A stretch of DNA of 64,000 nt, taken from NCBI RefSeq assembly GCF_009746125.1, contig NZ_CP041352.1, positions 2,092,436-2,156,435 of the forward strand, given 5' to 3'. Positions within the stretch are counted from its first letter, which is position 1, and each line of letters begins with the position of its first letter. This DNA comes from Casimicrobium huifangae. GTDB lineage: Bacteria > Pseudomonadota > Gammaproteobacteria > Burkholderiales > Casimicrobiaceae. Shown here in pieces: positions 43,963-56,065 of the stretch. The position numbers were made by a program, and so were the translations under genes. Below the pieces are notes generated by a model. It did not search any database, was not told the origin of the DNA, and worked only from the letters and a program-made list of their open reading frames with translations.

Positions 43963-45090
43963 TCAGGCCGTCACCACCAGATTGTCGCGATGGATCAACT
44001 CATCCTCGTCGACGTAACCGAGCACGGCCTCAATTTCAGTTGAGGGTTTGCGCATGATCCTCAAGGTCTCGCTCGACGAGTAGTTGGCGAGGCCGCGTGC
44101 CAGCTCACGGCCATGCTCATCGACACAGACGATCACTTCGCCGCGCTCGAATTCACCGCTGACCGCCGTCACGCCAATCGGCAGCAGGCTTTTGCCGCCA
44201 TGCAGCAATGCCTTGCTGGCGCCAGCATCCAGTGTGACGCGACCGCGCATCTGCAGCAGGTCGGCCAGCCAGCTCTTGCGTTTGGCGAGGCTGGCCTCCG
44301 GCGCGTAGAGCAGGGTGCCGATGGCCTCGCCACCGAGCACACGTTGCAGCACGTTCTGCTCATGACCGCTCGCAATGACGGTGTGGATGCCGGTGTTTGC
44401 TGCGCGGCGTGCGGCGAGGATCTTGGTCAGCATGCCGCCGCGAGAAATGCCGGTGCCAGTGCCGCCCGCCATCGCCTCGTACTGCACGTCATCGGCGCGG
44501 CCGACGCTGACGAACTGCGCCGTTTGGTCTCGGCGCGGGTCCGCCGTGTAGAGGCCGCGCTGGTCGGTCAACAGCACCAGCGCTTGCGCATCGACGAGAT
44601 TGGCGACCAGTGCGCCGAGGGTATCGTTGTCGCCGAACTTGATTTCGTCGGTGGTGACGGTGTCGTTCTCGTTGATGATCGGAATGACGTTGTGCTTGAG
44701 CAGCGCCAGCAGCGTCGAACGGGCGTTGAGATAGCGTTTGCGGTCGGCCAGATCTTCGTGGGTGAGCAGCACCTGCGCCGTGCGCAGGCCGTGCGCGCCG
44801 AACGCCTGCTCATAGACGTTGACCAGCCCCATCTGACCGACCGCAGCAGCCGCCTGCAGCTCGGAGATCGCCTTCGGACGTTCCTTCCAGCCGAGCCGTG
44901 CCATGCCTTCGGCGACGGCGCCAGACGACACGAATACAACTTCGACACCACGCTGGCGCAGCGCCGCGACATCAGTGGCCCAGCGGGCGATCGCGCTGCG
45001 GTCAATGCCCGCACCGCCATTGGTCACCAGTGCGCTACCGACTTTGGCGACGACGCGGCGGGCGGGTTTGAGAATTTCAAAAGAAGACAT
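43963..45090 (-). CDS. proB: Glutamate 5-kinase
   Basis: Phosphorylates glutamate as the first step of proline synthesis. 375 residues: amino-acid kinase domain (about 8-260; [61 protein letters not shown]) and a C-terminal PUA domain (about 275-370). The frame is open to 45204, but that part overlaps obgE and is not protein-like; ATG 45090 is the start. It follows obgE by 23 bases, a common betaproteobacterial order. Confidence 0.96.
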   Translation of the reverse strand: MSSFEILKPARRVVAKVGSALVTNGGAGIDRSAIARWATDVAALRQRGVEVVFVSSGAVAEGMARLGWKERPKAISELQAAAAVGQMGLVNVYEQAFGAHGLRTAQVLLTHEDLADRKRYLNARSTLLALLKHNVIPIINENDTVTTDEIKFGDNDTLGALVANLVDAQALVLLTDQRGLYTADPRRDQTAQFVSVGRADDVQYEAMAGGTGTGISRGGMLTKILAARRAANTGIHTVIASGHEQNVLQRVLGGEAIGTLLYAPEASLAKRKSWLADLLQMRGRVTLDAGASKALLHGGKSLLPIGVTAVSGEFERGEVIVCVDEHGRELARGLANYSSSETLRIMRKPSTEIEAVLGYVDEDELIHRDNLVVTA

Positions 45091-45113
45091 GACGCAATCG
45101 GGGACCACGCGGA

Positions 45114-47827
<2,714 letters not shown>

Positions 47828-47941
47828 TGGGCGGGGCTGCGGCAGCGATTCGGAGTAGTACGGGGCGTCAGGGAGGCACCGATGTTCAGTGCGGCAGGAT
47901 CGAGATGGAGGCGCTACGGGCGCAAAGAGTGAACAGTCAAA

Positions 47942-47975
47942 AACAAAAAAAGGCAGCGCCAGGCTGCCTTTTCTG
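47942..47975 (-). terminator. Rho-independent terminator, probably bidirectional, after rpmE
   Basis: A 6-bp stem GGCAGC/GCTGCC (47953-47958 and 47964-47969) with loop GCCAG has a run of A on the left (T on the minus strand) and TTTT on the right. On the minus strand it lies about 50 bases after the L31 stop. Confidence 0.8.
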
Positions 47976-47979
47976 ACTG

Positions 47980-48005
47980 ATCCGAGCCGCTGGCGGTTCG
48001 GATCG
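47980..48005 (-). other. Hairpin between rpmE stop and terminator
   Basis: Twelve-base arms starting GATCCGAGCCGC and ending GCGGTTCGGATC pair completely with one G-T, around a very tight loop. There is no U-run, so it is more likely an mRNA-stabilising or accessory hairpin than a second terminator. Confidence 0.6.
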
Positions 48006-48022
48006 GCATGCTTGAACGCTGT

Positions 48023-48277
48023 CTAGGCAGCCTTCTTGGCATACTTCTTGTTGAAGCGCTCAACACGACCGGCGGTGTCGAGAATACGCTGCTGTTTGCC
48101 GGTGTAGAACGGGTGCGAGGCGCTGGAGATTTCGAGGATGACCAGCGGATACTCTTTGCCGTCGTCCATGGTGATCTTGCGGTTGGTGCTGAGCGTGGAA
48201 CGGGTGATCCATTTCACGTTGGCAGCGGTGTCGTGGAATACGACTTCGCGATATTCGGGGTGAATTCCGGTTTGCAT
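48023..48277 (-). CDS. rpmE2: 50S ribosomal protein L31, type B (zinc-free form)
   Basis: 84 residues starting [20 protein letters not shown] and containing [28 protein letters not shown], the type B pattern. It lacks the CxxC zinc ligands of the other L31 type. AAGGAAAACC precedes the ATG. No Zur-box-like palindrome was seen upstream, so zinc control is not supported here. Confidence 0.95.
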   Translation of the reverse strand: MQTGIHPEYREVVFHDTAANVKWITRSTLSTNRKITMDDGKEYPLVILEISSASHPFYTGKQQRILDTAGRVERFNKKYAKKAA

Positions 48278-48836
48278 GGTTTTCCTTCAGGTTTCACGGC
48301 GCCCCGGGCGTTTGCGGCTTGCATGACGCCTGCGACCGGGATACGTGACTGGCTTGCTTGCGGATCTGTCCGCTCGGTCGCCTGTGGGTGAACTGCCAAA
48401 GCAGCAAAGCACGAAATTATGCCGAAAAACAAGCAGTTACGCAAGCCAATGGAGCCAAAACCGGCAATAACGGCGCGCCGCGTCGCCGGCAGAGGGAACA
48501 GCTTCGACGCACGATGGTCATGGAACGCCTGTCTGACTGGGCTGTGCAGCGAATGAACGCACAAAATGCATGAAGTCGACTTTATTCATTTTCATTGTCA
48601 ATGCCCTTTACGAATGGGCATGCATGGAAAAAGGTGATGGCCAGGACATTCACCTGTTGCCAGAACAAACTCCTCGCTACGGGTTTCCGTGGCATTGAAG
48701 TTCGCGTTATCGTTCGCATATCGCCGGTGAGCAGGGTTGCCTGCCAACGCGGTGACCGGGCGGCCGGCCCGCCGACTGTCGTTTGTTCCGTTACCCCCTT
48801 GTCCTTATCGTCCTTAGCTATTTCAAGGAAGTTTGC
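48278..48836. other. 559-base intergenic region between divergent rpmE2 and htpX
   Basis: No frame in it looks like a gene. It contains two separate promoter regions by necessity. A short stem (AATGCCC/GGGCATG, about 48600-48622) is the only local fold noted. A sigma-32-like promoter for htpX would be plausible, but CTTGTCC followed by CTATTT (48799-48822) is only a weak match. Confidence 0.5.
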
Positions 48837-49703
48837 ATGAAACGAATTCTTCTCTTCGTCCTGACCAATGTCGCGGTAGTCGCGGTGCTTGGTCTGGTGT
48901 CGAGTATTTTTGGCCTGAACAAATTCCTCGGACCGCGCGGACTCAATCTGGGCGCCTTGCTCGGCTTTGCGCTGGTGATGGGCTTCACCGGTGCCATCTT
49001 TTCGTTGCTGATCAGCAAGATGGTGGCCAAGTGGACGATGGGTGTTGAGATCATCAACGATTCACCGGATCCGACCCATCAGTGGATCGTGCAGACGGTG
49101 CGCCGGTTCTCGGAAAGAGCCGGCATCGGCATGCCCGACGTTGGCATTTATGAGGGCGAGCCCAACGCTTTCGCCACCGGTGCGTTCAAGAATTCAGCGC
49201 TGGTGGCGGTATCGACCGGATTGCTGCAAAGCATGAACCGCGAGGAAGTGGAGGCAGTGATCGGGCACGAGATCGCCCACGTGACCAATGGCGACATGGT
49301 CACCATGACACTCATTCAGGGCGTCATGAATACGTTTGTGATCTTCCTCTCACGCGTCATCGGGTACTTTGTTGATCGTGTCATCCTGCGCAATGATCGC
49401 GACAGCGTGGGCATCGGCTACACCATCTCGGTATTTGTCCTTGATCTGGTGCTCGGCTTCGTCGCGCACATGGTGGTCGCCTGGTTCTCGCGGCAGCGCG
49501 AATTCCGCGCCGATGCCGGCGCTGCCGACCTGATGGGCACGACGCAACCGATGCAACACGCGCTGGCGCGTCTGGGTGGCCTGCAGCCGGGCGAGCTCGC
49601 GGGACCGGTGAAGGCGATGGGCATCGGTGGCGGCATGGGTTCGCTGTTCTCCACCCATCCGCCGATCGAAGACCGGATTCGCGCGCTGCAGGAGCGTCGC
49701 TGA
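48837..49703 (+). CDS. htpX: Membrane-bound zinc metalloprotease HtpX
   Basis: 288 residues, M48B peptidase of inner-membrane quality control. N-terminal helices (about 4-24, 36-58); catalytic HEIAH (144-148) with the third ligand Glu in [12 protein letters not shown]; conserved [22 protein letters not shown]; and [12 protein letters not shown] at the end. The frame is open from 48783, but ATG 48837 with AAGGAAG upstream matches the family start. Confidence 0.96.
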   Translation: MKRILLFVLTNVAVVAVLGLVSSIFGLNKFLGPRGLNLGALLGFALVMGFTGAIFSLLISKMVAKWTMGVEIINDSPDPTHQWIVQTVRRFSERAGIGMPDVGIYEGEPNAFATGAFKNSALVAVSTGLLQSMNREEVEAVIGHEIAHVTNGDMVTMTLIQGVMNTFVIFLSRVIGYFVDRVILRNDRDSVGIGYTISVFVLDLVLGFVAHMVVAWFSRQREFRADAGAADLMGTTQPMQHALARLGGLQPGELAGPVKAMGIGGGMGSLFSTHPPIEDRIRALQERR

Positions 49704-49726
49704 CACTCTCGCTGGTCGAGCAACCA

Positions 49727-49750
49727 GCAAGGGCCCCGCAAGGGGCCTTT
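49727..49750 (+). terminator. Rho-independent terminator of htpX
   Basis: Stem AGGGCCCC/GGGGCCTT closed by a GCAA tetraloop and followed by TTTTT, 24 bases after the htpX stop. Confidence 0.85.
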
Positions 49751-49892
49751 TTCATTTGGACGTTGCTGTCGATACAGTTCCCCACTCCGTATTGCCGATG
49801 TTGATCGTGATGGGATAATGCGCGCGCCCTGGCGGCGTCGTTGCACGGCAACACACGTCGGGTCAGTCCATTCACCCGAAATTCCCGGTCCC

Positions 49893-51944
49893 ATGCACTT
49901 CTACGCGGTTGTCGCGCTGTCGGCGTTTTTGCTCTTTCTCGTCCAACCGCTCATTGCCAAGCAGATCCTGCCCTGGTTTGGTGGAAGCTCTGCGGTGTGG
50001 ACCACCTGCATGCTGTTTTTCCAGGGCGCGTTGCTACTGGGCTACGCCTACGCGGACATTGCGCCGCGCAAGCTCGGTGCGAAGCGGCAACCGCAACTGC
50101 ACATCGTCTTCGCCCTGATCGCGTTGCTGACGCTGCCGATTCTGGCGCCCGAGAGCTGGAAGCCCGCTGGCGGCGAGGAACCAATTTCGCGCATCCTGCT
50201 GTTACTGTCGGTGACTATCGGGTTGCCATACGTATTGCTTTCGACCACTAGCCCGTTGATCCAGAGCTACTTCGCACGGCTTCGTCCGGGGCAGGATCCG
50301 TACCGGTTGTTTGCGCTGTCGAATGCGGCGTCGCTGGCCGCACTGGTGGCCTATCCGGTTGCGATTGAGCCGTATGTCGGCACCCGCATGCAGGCGTGGG
50401 GCTGGTCGACCCTGTTTGCCCTGTTTGTGCTGCTGCTTGGCGCGCTGGCGTGGCGCGTCAGCCGCGCCCAGTCACCCGCAGGGGAAAGCGTCGCTGTGGC
50501 GGGGAGCACCGGTGAAGCGAACAGTATTGGTTCGCCTGAGCTTAAAAAGCAATTGCGCTGGATCGCACTGTCGGCCGCCGGCTCCATGCTGCTGCTGGCA
50601 GTGTCAAACCACATCACGCAGAACGTTGCCAGCGTCCCGCTGCTGTGGATACTGCCGCTGACGCTCTATCTGCTGACCTTCATCCTCACCTTTGACGGCA
50701 CCGGCTGGTACAAGCGCGCTGGTTACGCGGGGCCGTTTCTGGTCCTCGTTTCCGGCATGTGTTTTTTGCTGCTGAACAAGGACTTTCAGTTCGATCTGGT
50801 CGTGCAGACCAGCGTGTTCTGCGTTGGTCTGTTCGTCGTCTGCATGGTCTGCCACGGCGAGCTGGTGCTGGCGAAACCTGCACCGGAGCATCTCACGCGT
50901 TTCTACTTGCTGGTGTCGATTGGCGGCGCGCTGGGAGCGCTGGTGGTCAGCGTGCTGGCGCCGTTGCTGTTCGCCACCTACGTTGAGACAGCCCTTGCGT
51001 TGCTCGTTGCTGCGTTGCTGTTCGTGCCCATCGCGCAGGCGGCACATCCGTTTCTGCAATGGGTGGCTGTAGCGCTGGCTATCGGCGTGGTCGGCACAGC
51101 GGGCTGGTATGTCAGGGAGGAACACAAGAACGCCGTCGAAGTGACGCGCAACTTTTACGGCGTACTGAAAGTGAAGTCCTACGACGAGCCGGGCAGCGAT
51201 GGCTATCTGGTGCGCCTGGTGCACGGCGCGATCCTGCACGGCGAGCAGTATCCGCACGAGAAGTGGCGTCGCGAGCCGACCACGTACTACACGCCAACCT
51301 CCGGCTTCGGCCGTGCCGTCAACCTGCAGCGGGAGAACGCACCTCTGACCCTCAACACGCAGCGCATTGGCATGATCGGACTCGGCGTCGGCACAGTCGC
51401 CGCCTGGTGCCGTGCCGGCGACGTCTGCCGCATCTACGAAATCAACGCTGAAGTCGAGCGTCTAGCGCGCAAGCACTTCACCTATCTGACTGACAGCAAG
51501 GGCAAGGTTGACGTCATTCTCGGTGACGCCAGGCTGTCACTCGAGCGCGAGGCCAGCAACCAGTTCACTGTGCTCGCTGTTGACGCGTTTTCCGGCGACT
51601 CGATTCCGATGCACCTGATTACACAGGAGGCAGTACGCGTCTTCATGAACCAGGTGTCCAGCGGTGGTATCGTCGCCTACCACGTGTCCAACCGCTTTCT
51701 TGACCTGCCGCCAGTGTTGGCTGAAATCGCCGCGAAGGAGAATCTGGCCGGCGTGGTCATTGAAGACCCCGCCCAGACTGACAACGCCCTGCATTCGTCA
51801 AGTACCTGGGTGCTGCTCGCCCGCAACGCTGACACCCTCAAGGGCATCGGTGACGCTGGCAAGCCACTTCAGCGCAGTGTCGGCGCTCCGCTATGGACTG
51901 ACGACTTCAACAACCTGCTTTCGGTGGTGAAGTGGAAGCACTGA
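49893..51944 (+). CDS. Fused membrane domain / spermidine synthase-like methyltransferase-fold protein
   Basis: About 683 residues. Some twelve hydrophobic helices (MFS-like half; LVQPLIAKQILPWFGGSSAVWTTCMLFFQ at the start) are followed by a spermidine synthase-type Rossmann domain (about 450-680; IGMIGLGVGTVAAWC, YEINAEVERLA, VILGDARLSLE, VDAFSGDSIPMHLIT). Related proteins are widespread, but no aminopropyltransferase activity is established for them. The frame is open from 49818; ATG 49893 begins at the first helix. No speD is adjacent. Confidence 0.87.
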   Translation: MHFYAVVALSAFLLFLVQPLIAKQILPWFGGSSAVWTTCMLFFQGALLLGYAYADIAPRKLGAKRQPQLHIVFALIALLTLPILAPESWKPAGGEEPISRILLLLSVTIGLPYVLLSTTSPLIQSYFARLRPGQDPYRLFALSNAASLAALVAYPVAIEPYVGTRMQAWGWSTLFALFVLLLGALAWRVSRAQSPAGESVAVAGSTGEANSIGSPELKKQLRWIALSAAGSMLLLAVSNHITQNVASVPLLWILPLTLYLLTFILTFDGTGWYKRAGYAGPFLVLVSGMCFLLLNKDFQFDLVVQTSVFCVGLFVVCMVCHGELVLAKPAPEHLTRFYLLVSIGGALGALVVSVLAPLLFATYVETALALLVAALLFVPIAQAAHPFLQWVAVALAIGVVGTAGWYVREEHKNAVEVTRNFYGVLKVKSYDEPGSDGYLVRLVHGAILHGEQYPHEKWRREPTTYYTPTSGFGRAVNLQRENAPLTLNTQRIGMIGLGVGTVAAWCRAGDVCRIYEINAEVERLARKHFTYLTDSKGKVDVILGDARLSLEREASNQFTVLAVDAFSGDSIPMHLITQEAVRVFMNQVSSGGIVAYHVSNRFLDLPPVLAEIAAKENLAGVVIEDPAQTDNALHSSSTWVLLARNADTLKGIGDAGKPLQRSVGAPLWTDDFNNLLSVVKWKH

Positions 51945-51966
51945 CAGCCTGACGGGCCGGCGGGCA

Positions 51967-52695
51967 TCAGTCCGCGCCGGCGGTCGCTCCCAGCGCCGGA
52001 TCCAGCGCCGCTCGCTCGTCGAACACAAAGCAGTCGCCGTGATAATGGTCGCGGCCAATTTGCTCGAAATAGCGCAGGATGCCACCTTCCAGCTGGTACA
52101 CATCACTCGCCCCCAGGTCGCGCAGATAGGGCGCGGCCTTCTCGCAGCGGATGCCCCCGGTGCAAAAGCTGACAACAGTCTTGCCCTGCAGCTCGCTGAT
52201 GTGATCGCGTGCCATGTGGCCGAACTCGGTGAAGTTGCGATTGCCCCAGAACACAGCGTTGTCAAAAGTGCCCTTGGCTACTTCCACGTCATTGCGGGTG
52301 TCCAGCAGCACGATTGCCTCGCCTGCGTCCAGCCGGCGCTTCAGCTCAGCCGGTGGCATGAAAGGCGCAGGCGCATTGACCGGATCGACGCCTTCCTGGC
52401 GGAAGGTCACGATCTCGCGCTTCAGCTTGATTTTCATGCGCTTGAACGGCACGGTTTCGCTCCAGCTTTCCTTGAGGTCGAGCTTGGCAAAACGCGAATC
52501 GTCGTCAACGGATGCCATGAAGCTGCGGATTGCCGTCTCGGCACCCGCGAGGAACAAATTGATCCCTTCGTGCGCCAGCAGAATGGTGCCCTTCAGTCCG
52601 AGGGTCTTGGCTTTGGGCAGCCAGGTGGCCTTCAGCGCAGCCGGGTCGTCGATACCGACGAAACGGTAGGTTGCGATGTTCAGAATTTGCGACAT
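51967..52695 (-). CDS. trhO: tRNA uridine-34 hydroxylase (rhodanese family, TrhO/UPF0176)
   Basis: 242 residues. The N-terminal YceA-like domain (ILNIATYRFVGIDD, GTILLAHEGINLFLAG) precedes a rhodanese domain (about 115-220) with active-site loop FCTGGIRCEKA (Cys178). TrhO makes 5-hydroxyuridine at the wobble position of tRNAs in an oxygen-dependent way. Divergent from the dienelactone hydrolase gene. Confidence 0.92.
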   Translation of the reverse strand: MSQILNIATYRFVGIDDPAALKATWLPKAKTLGLKGTILLAHEGINLFLAGAETAIRSFMASVDDDSRFAKLDLKESWSETVPFKRMKIKLKREIVTFRQEGVDPVNAPAPFMPPAELKRRLDAGEAIVLLDTRNDVEVAKGTFDNAVFWGNRNFTEFGHMARDHISELQGKTVVSFCTGGIRCEKAAPYLRDLGASDVYQLEGGILRYFEQIGRDHYHGDCFVFDERAALDPALGATAGAD

Positions 52696-52786
52696 GACGC
52701 AATTTTAGGGCGACAGCGTTGGGTGATAATTGCCGGGCAGAATCACATGCCACGGAAAGCGTCGGCAGAACACTCAGGAGAACGGC

Positions 52787-53485
52787 ATGAACGGACAGTG
52801 GATCGACATCAAGGCTCATGACGGCGGCAGTTTTGGCGCGTATATGTCGACGCCACCAAAAGGCAAGGGGCCCGGCCTCGTCATCATCCAGGAAATCTGG
52901 GGCGTCAACGAGCACATTCGTGAAGTTGCCGACCAGTACGCCATGGATGGCTTCACCGTGTTCGCGCCGGACGTGTTCTGGCGCCAGCAGCCGCGTGTGG
53001 ATCTGGGCTACAACGATGTCGATACGCCAAAGGCATTTGCCTACATGACGGCGCTCGACGCGCCAAATGCCGCGAAAGATCTGGTCGCGACGGCGACGGC
53101 GCTACGCGCTCATCCGGCGTGCAACGGGCGCGTCGCCAGCCTTGGCTTCTGCATGGGCGGTCGCCTGTCGTTCGTCTGCGCAGCTGAGGGCGCGGTGGAT
53201 GCGGCGGTTTGCTACTACGGCGGTGGTATTCACAACATGCTCGACCGCGTGCCGTCGATCAAGGTGCCGATGTTGCTGCATTTCGCAGAGAAGGACGGCT
53301 ACATCCCTATGCCTGCTGTTGAGTCCGTGAAAGGCGCGTTCGCCGGTCGCGACGATGTTCGGGTCGATGTCTACGGTGGTGTCGATCACGGCTTCAACTG
53401 CTGGGGGCGTCCGATGTACAACCAGAAGGCGGCGGCGCTTGCACGTGGCCGCTCGTTGTCATTTCTGTCGGGCGTGATCTGCTGA
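52787..53485 (+). CDS. Dienelactone hydrolase family protein
   Basis: 232 residues, alpha/beta hydrolase with catalytic Cys122 in GFCMGG, Asp170 in AEKDGYIP and His201 in VDHGFNCW. It opens DGGSFGAYMSTP and GPGLVIIQEIWGVNEHIREVAD. ATG 52787 has AGGAG at ideal distance; the longer frame from 52730 lacks support. It may act on dienelactone or similar esters; no aromatic-degradation genes are adjacent. Confidence 0.92.
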   Translation: MNGQWIDIKAHDGGSFGAYMSTPPKGKGPGLVIIQEIWGVNEHIREVADQYAMDGFTVFAPDVFWRQQPRVDLGYNDVDTPKAFAYMTALDAPNAAKDLVATATALRAHPACNGRVASLGFCMGGRLSFVCAAEGAVDAAVCYYGGGIHNMLDRVPSIKVPMLLHFAEKDGYIPMPAVESVKGAFAGRDDVRVDVYGGVDHGFNCWGRPMYNQKAAALARGRSLSFLSGVIC

Positions 53486-53560
53486 CGGGCAGCGAATCGA
53501 CAATGGCGGCAAAATAGTTGCCGGACCTCCAACTAAAAGACTCAATCCAGGGGAGACTTG

Positions 53561-54697
53561 ATGACTTACGCCGCCATTACCGGTTGGGGCAAATGCATGC
53601 CGCCGGCCGTGCTCAGCAATGCTGATCTGGCAACTTTTCTGGAGACCGATGACGAGTGGATCACGTCACGCACCGGCATGAAGGAGCGGCGCATCTCGCA
53701 CGTCAATGCCATCGAGCTTTCCTACGTAGCGTCGATGCGTGCGCTGGCCTGTGCCGGTCTCAAGGCGTCCGACATCGACCTCATCGTCTATGGGTCCTGC
53801 AGTTTCGACGAGATGGTGCCGAACACCGCGTCGGGACTGCAGTACAAGCTGGGTGCCAGCAATGCCGCGTCCATGGACGTCAACACGGCGTGTACGTCAT
53901 TCCTGTATAGCTGGTCCACCGCCAACGCGATGATTCGCACCGGCGTGGTCAAGCGTGCGCTGGTGGTGGGGGTCGAGCTGATCTCGCGCTACATGGACTG
54001 GGAAAATCGCGGCGTTGCCGTGCTGTTCGGTGACGGCTGTGCGGCGATCGTCATTGAGGCCACCGAAGAACGTACCGGACTGCTTGGCGAAACGCTTGGC
54101 TGCATCGCTGACTCCCGTGGCATCCTGCGTATTGGTGGCTATGGCGCCACTTATGCCAACGCCAACGTGACTTTCGGCGACATGTCGTGGATCTTTGACG
54201 GGCCGCAGATTTTCAAGAAAGCGGTGCAGGGCATGACCGATGCCAGCGCAAAGACGCTTGCCAAGGTGGGCGTTACAGCCGAGCAGGTTGATCTCGTGGT
54301 GCCTCATCAGGCCAATTCGCGCATCATCGAGGCGGTGGCCAAGTACGCTGGCATTCCGATGGGCAAGGTCCACTTGACCGTGCAGAAGTACGGCAATATG
54401 AGCGCCGCCACGGTGCCGGTCGCGATGGTCGAAGCTCTGGAAGAGGGCCGTCTGCAGCCGCATGCAAAGCTGTTAATGCCCGCCTTCGGTGCCGGCCTCA
54501 CCGTTTGTTCGCACTATGCCGAATGGGGCGAACGCACGACACCGAAAGACGTGTCGGATGTCGAACTGGCGCCGTGTGACAAGACGGCGCTCCAGATGGT
54601 GCTTGAAATGCGCGCTGCCAAAGACATTCGCGGCCGTAGCGCTGCTGGCTTGGCAGCGGCTTACGTCGTCGACCAGAAACCGTTCGGGTCGCAGTAG
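53561..54697 (+). CDS. Beta-ketoacyl-ACP synthase III-like condensing enzyme
   Basis: 378 residues, thiolase fold. The active-site triad is visible: Cys111 (VNTACTSF), His249 (VPHQANSR) and Asn279 (YGNMSAAT). It opens GWGKCMPPAVLSN and DEWITSRTGMKERRI as in FabH. It is about 50 residues longer than housekeeping FabH because of a C-terminal tail, and it stands away from fab/acp genes, so it may be a paralogue with its own substrate. GGGGAG precedes ATG 53561. Confidence 0.88.
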   Translation: MTYAAITGWGKCMPPAVLSNADLATFLETDDEWITSRTGMKERRISHVNAIELSYVASMRALACAGLKASDIDLIVYGSCSFDEMVPNTASGLQYKLGASNAASMDVNTACTSFLYSWSTANAMIRTGVVKRALVVGVELISRYMDWENRGVAVLFGDGCAAIVIEATEERTGLLGETLGCIADSRGILRIGGYGATYANANVTFGDMSWIFDGPQIFKKAVQGMTDASAKTLAKVGVTAEQVDLVVPHQANSRIIEAVAKYAGIPMGKVHLTVQKYGNMSAATVPVAMVEALEEGRLQPHAKLLMPAFGAGLTVCSHYAEWGERTTPKDVSDVELAPCDKTALQMVLEMRAAKDIRGRSAAGLAAAYVVDQKPFGSQ

Positions 54698-54707
54698 ATA
54701 AGTGGGC

Positions 54708-55595
54708 TCAGTGCCGCGCGTAGAGCGGCACTGCCTCGCCCTCTGCGCAGAATTTGCGCAGGTAACTCAGGCGGTCCCCTGAGGCCTTGCCGTCCGCGAC
54801 TAGTGTTTGCAATGCGCAGTTTGGCTCATGCAGATGCTTGCAGTCACGGAAACGGCACTGACCGATGCTGTCGCGGAATTCCGGGAAGGCACGCTCAATT
54901 TCGTTGCGTGAGAAGTGGGCCAGACCGAACACCTGCATCCCTGGTGAATCGATCACCCAGGTGTCGTTGCCACCGAGCGTGAACAGACGGGTGAAGGTGG
55001 TCGTGTGCTTGCCGGAGTCGAGCGCTTCCGAAATTTCATTGGTGCGCTGCGCTTCGCTGCCCACGAGCGCGTTCAGCAGTTTGCTCTTGCCCATTCCTGA
55101 TTGCCCGATCAGCACCGAGCGTTCGCCAGCGAGGCGCTCGCGCATCGGGCCGTGGTTGAACTTGGCGGAGAACGGGATCACCTCATAACCGAGGTCGCGG
55201 TAGAGTGCGAGCGCGTTGGCGGTCGCAGCGGCTTCGACCAGGTCAACCTTGTTCAAACCAATGATGGCCTTGACGCCACTGGCCTCGGCGCAGACCAGCC
55301 AGCGGTTGAGCAATTCGTCAGAGTAAGCGGGCAGCGGCGCCACGATACAGGCCACCTGGGTGACATTGGCCGCGACCAGTTTCTCCTTGAAAGCGTCGGC
55401 GCGGTAGAACAGCGACCCGCGCTCGCCAATGCGCTCGACCACACCTTCGTTGTCATTGGTTCGCGTGACCGACACCTGATCGCCGCAGGCGATCTGCAGT
55501 TGCCGACCTTTGCTGACACAGGTGATTCTGGAACCGTCATCGAGCTGAACAACACAATGACGACGTTGGGTTTCGATCACCAGGGCTTGCTGCAT
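54708..55595 (-). CDS. rsgA: Ribosome small-subunit GTPase RsgA
   Basis: 295 residues. OB-fold (about 1-65), then a circularly permuted G domain: NKVDLV (G4) comes before GQSGMGKSKLLN (G1), then KHTTTF (G2) and DSPGM (G3). C-terminal zinc knuckle: CRFRDCKHLHEPNC. Acts in late 30S maturation. Convergent with the KAS III-like gene; the pterin dehydratase gene lies 17 bases upstream on the same strand. Confidence 0.96.
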   Translation of the reverse strand: MQQALVIETQRRHCVVQLDDGSRITCVSKGRQLQIACGDQVSVTRTNDNEGVVERIGERGSLFYRADAFKEKLVAANVTQVACIVAPLPAYSDELLNRWLVCAEASGVKAIIGLNKVDLVEAAATANALALYRDLGYEVIPFSAKFNHGPMRERLAGERSVLIGQSGMGKSKLLNALVGSEAQRTNEISEALDSGKHTTTFTRLFTLGGNDTWVIDSPGMQVFGLAHFSRNEIERAFPEFRDSIGQCRFRDCKHLHEPNCALQTLVADGKASGDRLSYLRKFCAEGEAVPLYARH

Positions 55596-55612
55596 GCAGT
55601 GTCTTTGCGCGT

Positions 55613-55990
55613 TTAGAGGAGTCGATGGGCGACTTCAATGCGCGCGGCGCAAATGAAATCGTTGTTGGAGATGCCACCCTGACCGTGGCCGACGTCGTGC
55701 GTGTTGTACGACACCTCGCAGCGGCTGAAGTGCACACTCAGGTCCGGGTGGTGGTCAGTCACATGCGAAATCGATGCCACGATGTTCACAAAGGCAATCG
55801 TTTCGTAGTAGTTCTTGAAGTGGAAATTCTTGACGATGCGGCCGCGCGGGAACGTCACATCGGCCGCGACGTAGCGCCAGTCGGGCAACACTGCCAGATG
55901 GGCGTCGATATCCGCTTGTGTGAAAGCGGCGTGATGGTGCTGCGGCTCGGTCTTGCTATAGGCCAGCGCATCAAGTTTGGGGGCGTCCAT
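55613..55990 (-). CDS. phhB: Pterin-4a-carbinolamine dehydratase
   Basis: 125 residues. Active-site signature SHVTDHHPDLSVHFSRCEVS followed by a further His-Asp and the late Asp of NNDF; the preceding FHFKNYYETIAFVNIVA matches the family helix. It recycles tetrahydrobiopterin for phenylalanine hydroxylase, or may serve another pterin. No phhA is adjacent. Its position between the M48 protease and rsgA genes on one strand suggests a shared transcript. Confidence 0.92.
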   Translation of the reverse strand: MDAPKLDALAYSKTEPQHHHAAFTQADIDAHLAVLPDWRYVAADVTFPRGRIVKNFHFKNYYETIAFVNIVASISHVTDHHPDLSVHFSRCEVSYNTHDVGHGQGGISNNDFICAARIEVAHRLL

Positions 55991-56065
55991 GGCGGCTCCT
56001 TTCCGGTATGAACGTGCGCCGCGCGATACTTTGGGTTGACGGTCGCTGCACTCTGTTTGCCTGCT

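Noticed and set aside
48799-48822. Sigma-32 promoter in front of htpX
   Set aside because: Only a partial match to CTTGAAA and CCCATNT; family expectation alone is not enough.
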